Source: Bacteroidales bacterium (GTDB lineage Bacteria > Bacteroidota > Bacteroidia > Bacteroidales > UBA12077). From it: DNA of 8,700 bases. Under the pieces are notes generated by a model, which was not told the DNA's origin, searched no databases, and saw only the letters and a list, made by a program, of their open reading frames with translations. Location of the stretch: the NCBI GenBank assembly GCA_030635365.1, contig DAOVYZ010000116.1, forward strand, positions 1-8,700, given 5' to 3'. A program made the translations under genes and the position numbers. Below, piece after piece: positions 6,435-8,700 of the stretch; the first letter of the stretch is position 1; each line of letters begins with the position of its first letter.

Positions 6435-8700
6435 TCAAAAATTAATTGTATCAGGCTTTTCCTCAAAAAGCTCTTTATACCGGCCATCCTTATTCCCTTC
6501 AAAGTTTAACTCAATTTCATCAGGCTGGCCTAATCCCATTTCTTTTTCCTCTTTAATTATAGCATTGTATCTAAGTGTTGCTGTTTTAATAATGTCATCA
6601 TTTGCATCAGGATTGTAATTATTAATAACACTTTTTAGTGTGTGTTTAGCCTGAAAGTTATCTTTCCCATGGTAATAGATATTTGCCAAAAGAATAAAAG
6701 ATTTTGCCAACCAATATTCCTGAGAAGTGTTTTGTGCAGCAAAATCAAATATTTCATGTTCTGCCATTTCGAGATTCCCATTTTTATAGTAAAGTTCACA
6801 AACAAGATATTTTGCTTCTGCTCCTTCTTTACTATTTACTTCTTTTGATATTAACCTAAACTGATCAAGTGCCAGTTGATTGTTCTTAGTTTTAAGTAAA
6901 GATTTCCCTTTAATGTAATAAGCTTCTCTTTTTAGTTCATCAGATATTTTTTCTGTATATCTTACTTTTTCAGCTAGTTGTATTGCCACCTGATAACTTT
7001 TAATTAAATAACTGCATCTCATTTGCCCTACTCTTGATAGGATAATATTATTGTTTATTTCAGCTACTTGTTCTAGTTTTTGGTAATTTGATAAAGCCTC
7101 CATGTAGTTTTCAGTGTTGTAGTTTATAGAAGCAGCAGCAAGTAAGGCTTGTTCTGTGAATGTATTTTTAGGTTTGCTAATTACAAAGTTGTATGCTTTT
7201 AAAGCATTCTCAGTGTCTCCCTGCCTGTTTTGACAATCGGCCAGGTAGAAGTTAGCATTCAGAACAAAAGAACCATCAGGGAATTTGGTGAGGTATTCAT
7301 TGAATTGAAGTATTGATTTTTCACAATCACCATCCATATATAATTTTTCTGCAGCACTATAAACAAGAGAGTCTTGTTCAGTAAGTTCAACATCAGCAAA
7401 TTCTCCCAGCCCGTTTACATACGCAAAATATGAATCCACATCATTCATATCAACATAAATATTTTTTATTCCTGTAAGTGCGTTTTTTGCTTCAGCGGTA
7501 CCGGGAAATTCAGTAACTACCTTTTTATAGTAATTTAATGCTTTTTGATTTTGATCTTTATTATAGTTTAATAATCCAAGCTGTACAAGCGATTTTTTAA
7601 CATAACTACTTGTTGGGTATCTTTCAATTAACATTAAATACTTTTCCAAAGCTATATCGGGATTCTGAAGATCGAGATTACTTTTTGCCATCTCGAATAA
7701 TGCGTCATCGGTATATGCCGATTCAGGATGTTCGTCCAATAATCTTTGCAATGTATTTATTTTTTTTTCGGGACGAATTAATAAGCCTAAAGTAAATCCT
7801 CGTTGAAATAATGCATAATCTTTGTCTAATAATCCAAGTTCAATGGCTTTATCGTAATATTCTATTGCTACCCAGTATGTTCTGCTAATAAAATAACTAT
7901 CACCGATTCTATTGTATGCATCGGCAACCGTTTTTGAACTCTCATTCTTTACAAACCCAATATATTTTCTAAACCATTGTATTGAGTTCAGATAATCTTT
8001 TAATTTAAAGTATGAATACCCCATATTATAATGAGCCAGGTTATATTCTTCCAATTGAAACGCACCGCTCGTAGTTAGAAAATTATTGTACGATTCTATA
8101 GCATTCTCATATTCACCCAGCTGATAATATGCTTCTGCTCTCCAATAATTTGTTTGCGCTGCAATAGCCCTGTTATAACCTGGATAACTCAACGACTTAT
8201 TAAACGTCTCAATTGCATTTTCGTAATGAAGATTATTAAAAAATTCCAGTCCACGATAATAAGCTACTTTCTGGTATGCCTCTTTCATTCCATGGTCTTT
8301 TTCTGATATCTTTTCCAAAGAATTTAGAGCCTCTTTATAATTGCTTGTATATAGATAAGCCATTACAAGAAAATTATAGGCATCATCCAGTCGATTTGAA
8401 TTTGGATAAAGTTCAATAAATTCGTGAAATGCACTAATTGCTTCATTAAATGGGGAGTGATACAATTCAGAGGTTAATAAGGCATAATTAAACAAGGCTT
8501 CTTCTTTAATCTCAAGATCGAAATCCAGTTTCGATGCAAATTCAAATGCCAGGCGTGCTTTATTTTTCTGATCAAGTTCAATAAAACAATCAGCTAAATG
8601 GAAGTATGCATTCTGCGCCAGTTTATCATCTTCATTAAATACCTTTTCAAAAGAAACTGCGGCACTATCATATTGTTCCAGTTTGTAATAACAATAAGCC
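6435..8700 (-). CDS. Long TPR-repeat protein, 5' end outside window
   Basis: The reading frame is open to the right edge, so the true start lies beyond base 8700; 754 residues are visible. An in-frame TTG at 8495 is not the start, because the 68 codons before it continue the same repeat pattern (for example AYCYYKLEQYDSAAVSFEKV at 8699-8640). I count about 19 TPR-like helical hairpins with the A/Y/G-A-x-x-x-F/Y spacing, many ending in P-x-S linkers such as ELYPNSNRLDDA and EHPESAYTDDA, like TPRs of BamD- and CpoB/YbgF-type envelope proteins. After the last repeat comes an acidic tail of about 45 residues ending in DTINF. Such repeats bind proteins rather than catalyse reactions. An exported location is inferred from the downstream barrel partner, since any signal peptide is out of view. 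The 17-bp gap to the barrel gene indicates an operon with this gene first. Confidence 0.88.
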   Translation of the reverse strand, partial: AYCYYKLEQYDSAAVSFEKVFNEDDKLAQNAYFHLADCFIELDQKNKARLAFEFASKLDFDLEIKEEALFNYALLTSELYHSPFNEAISAFHEFIELYPNSNRLDDAYNFLVMAYLYTSNYKEALNSLEKISEKDHGMKEAYQKVAYYRGLEFFNNLHYENAIETFNKSLSYPGYNRAIAAQTNYWRAEAYYQLGEYENAIESYNNFLTTSGAFQLEEYNLAHYNMGYSYFKLKDYLNSIQWFRKYIGFVKNESSKTVADAYNRIGDSYFISRTYWVAIEYYDKAIELGLLDKDYALFQRGFTLGLLIRPEKKINTLQRLLDEHPESAYTDDALFEMAKSNLDLQNPDIALEKYLMLIERYPTSSYVKKSLVQLGLLNYNKDQNQKALNYYKKVVTEFPGTAEAKNALTGIKNIYVDMNDVDSYFAYVNGLGEFADVELTEQDSLVYSAAEKLYMDGDCEKSILQFNEYLTKFPDGSFVLNANFYLADCQNRQGDTENALKAYNFVISKPKNTFTEQALLAAASINYNTENYMEALSNYQKLEQVAEINNNIILSRVGQMRCSYLIKSYQVAIQLAEKVRYTEKISDELKREAYYIKGKSLLKTKNNQLALDQFRLISKEVNSKEGAEAKYLVCELYYKNGNLEMAEHEIFDFAAQNTSQEYWLAKSFILLANIYYHGKDNFQAKHTLKSVINNYNPDANDDIIKTATLRYNAIIKEEKEMGLGQPDEIELNFEGNKDGRYKELFEEKPDTINF

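Noticed and set aside
6435..8495. TPR gene starting at the TTG at 8495
   Set aside because: The same frame stays open to 8700 and encodes further TPR repeats, so the start is outside the window.

Overview
This AT-rich window (roughly one third G+C by eye) comes from the chromosome of a member of the Bacteroidota. The evidence is the style of the GyrB protein (no long Toprim insertion, 669 residues), the near absence of purine-rich Shine-Dalgarno sequences, the 'NAQ'-type signal-peptide ends, and a TPR protein/outer-membrane barrel pair of a type common in that phylum. I cannot fix the family or genus.

Layout. Two genes run rightwards: dapF (194-973, diaminopimelate epimerase) and, 38 bp later, an exported serine hydrolase of the prolyl-oligopeptidase (S9) type (1012-2097). 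They converge on a leftward block. The 339-bp convergent gap (2098-2436) holds two stem-loops. One is an AT-rich hairpin with a T-run that would terminate rightward transcripts. The other is a perfect 15-bp inverted repeat with A and T tracts on its two sides, which should stop transcription in both directions. Before them lies a stretch with mutually exclusive pairings and a weak promoter-like match, which could be a small RNA but may be chance.

The leftward block, in order of transcription, is a very long TPR protein (8700-6435, 5' end outside the window), an outer-membrane beta-barrel protein 17 bp after it (6417-4753), a 306-bp gap with weak promoter-like matches, and gyrB (4446-2437). 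The TPR and barrel genes are almost certainly one transcript. gyrB probably has its own promoter.

How the genes work together: dapF supplies meso-diaminopimelate for peptidoglycan and lysine, and gyrB maintains negative supercoiling; these are core housekeeping functions. The TPR/barrel pair looks like a cell-envelope module: a repeat scaffold predicted to lie in the periplasm or at the inner face of the outer membrane, paired with a plug-less barrel. Its function is not evident from sequence and it is the most interesting part of the window. There are no rRNA or tRNA genes, CRISPR arrays, insertion sequences or phage genes. The window is a stable core region, and I see no clear sign of a new defence or mobile system.
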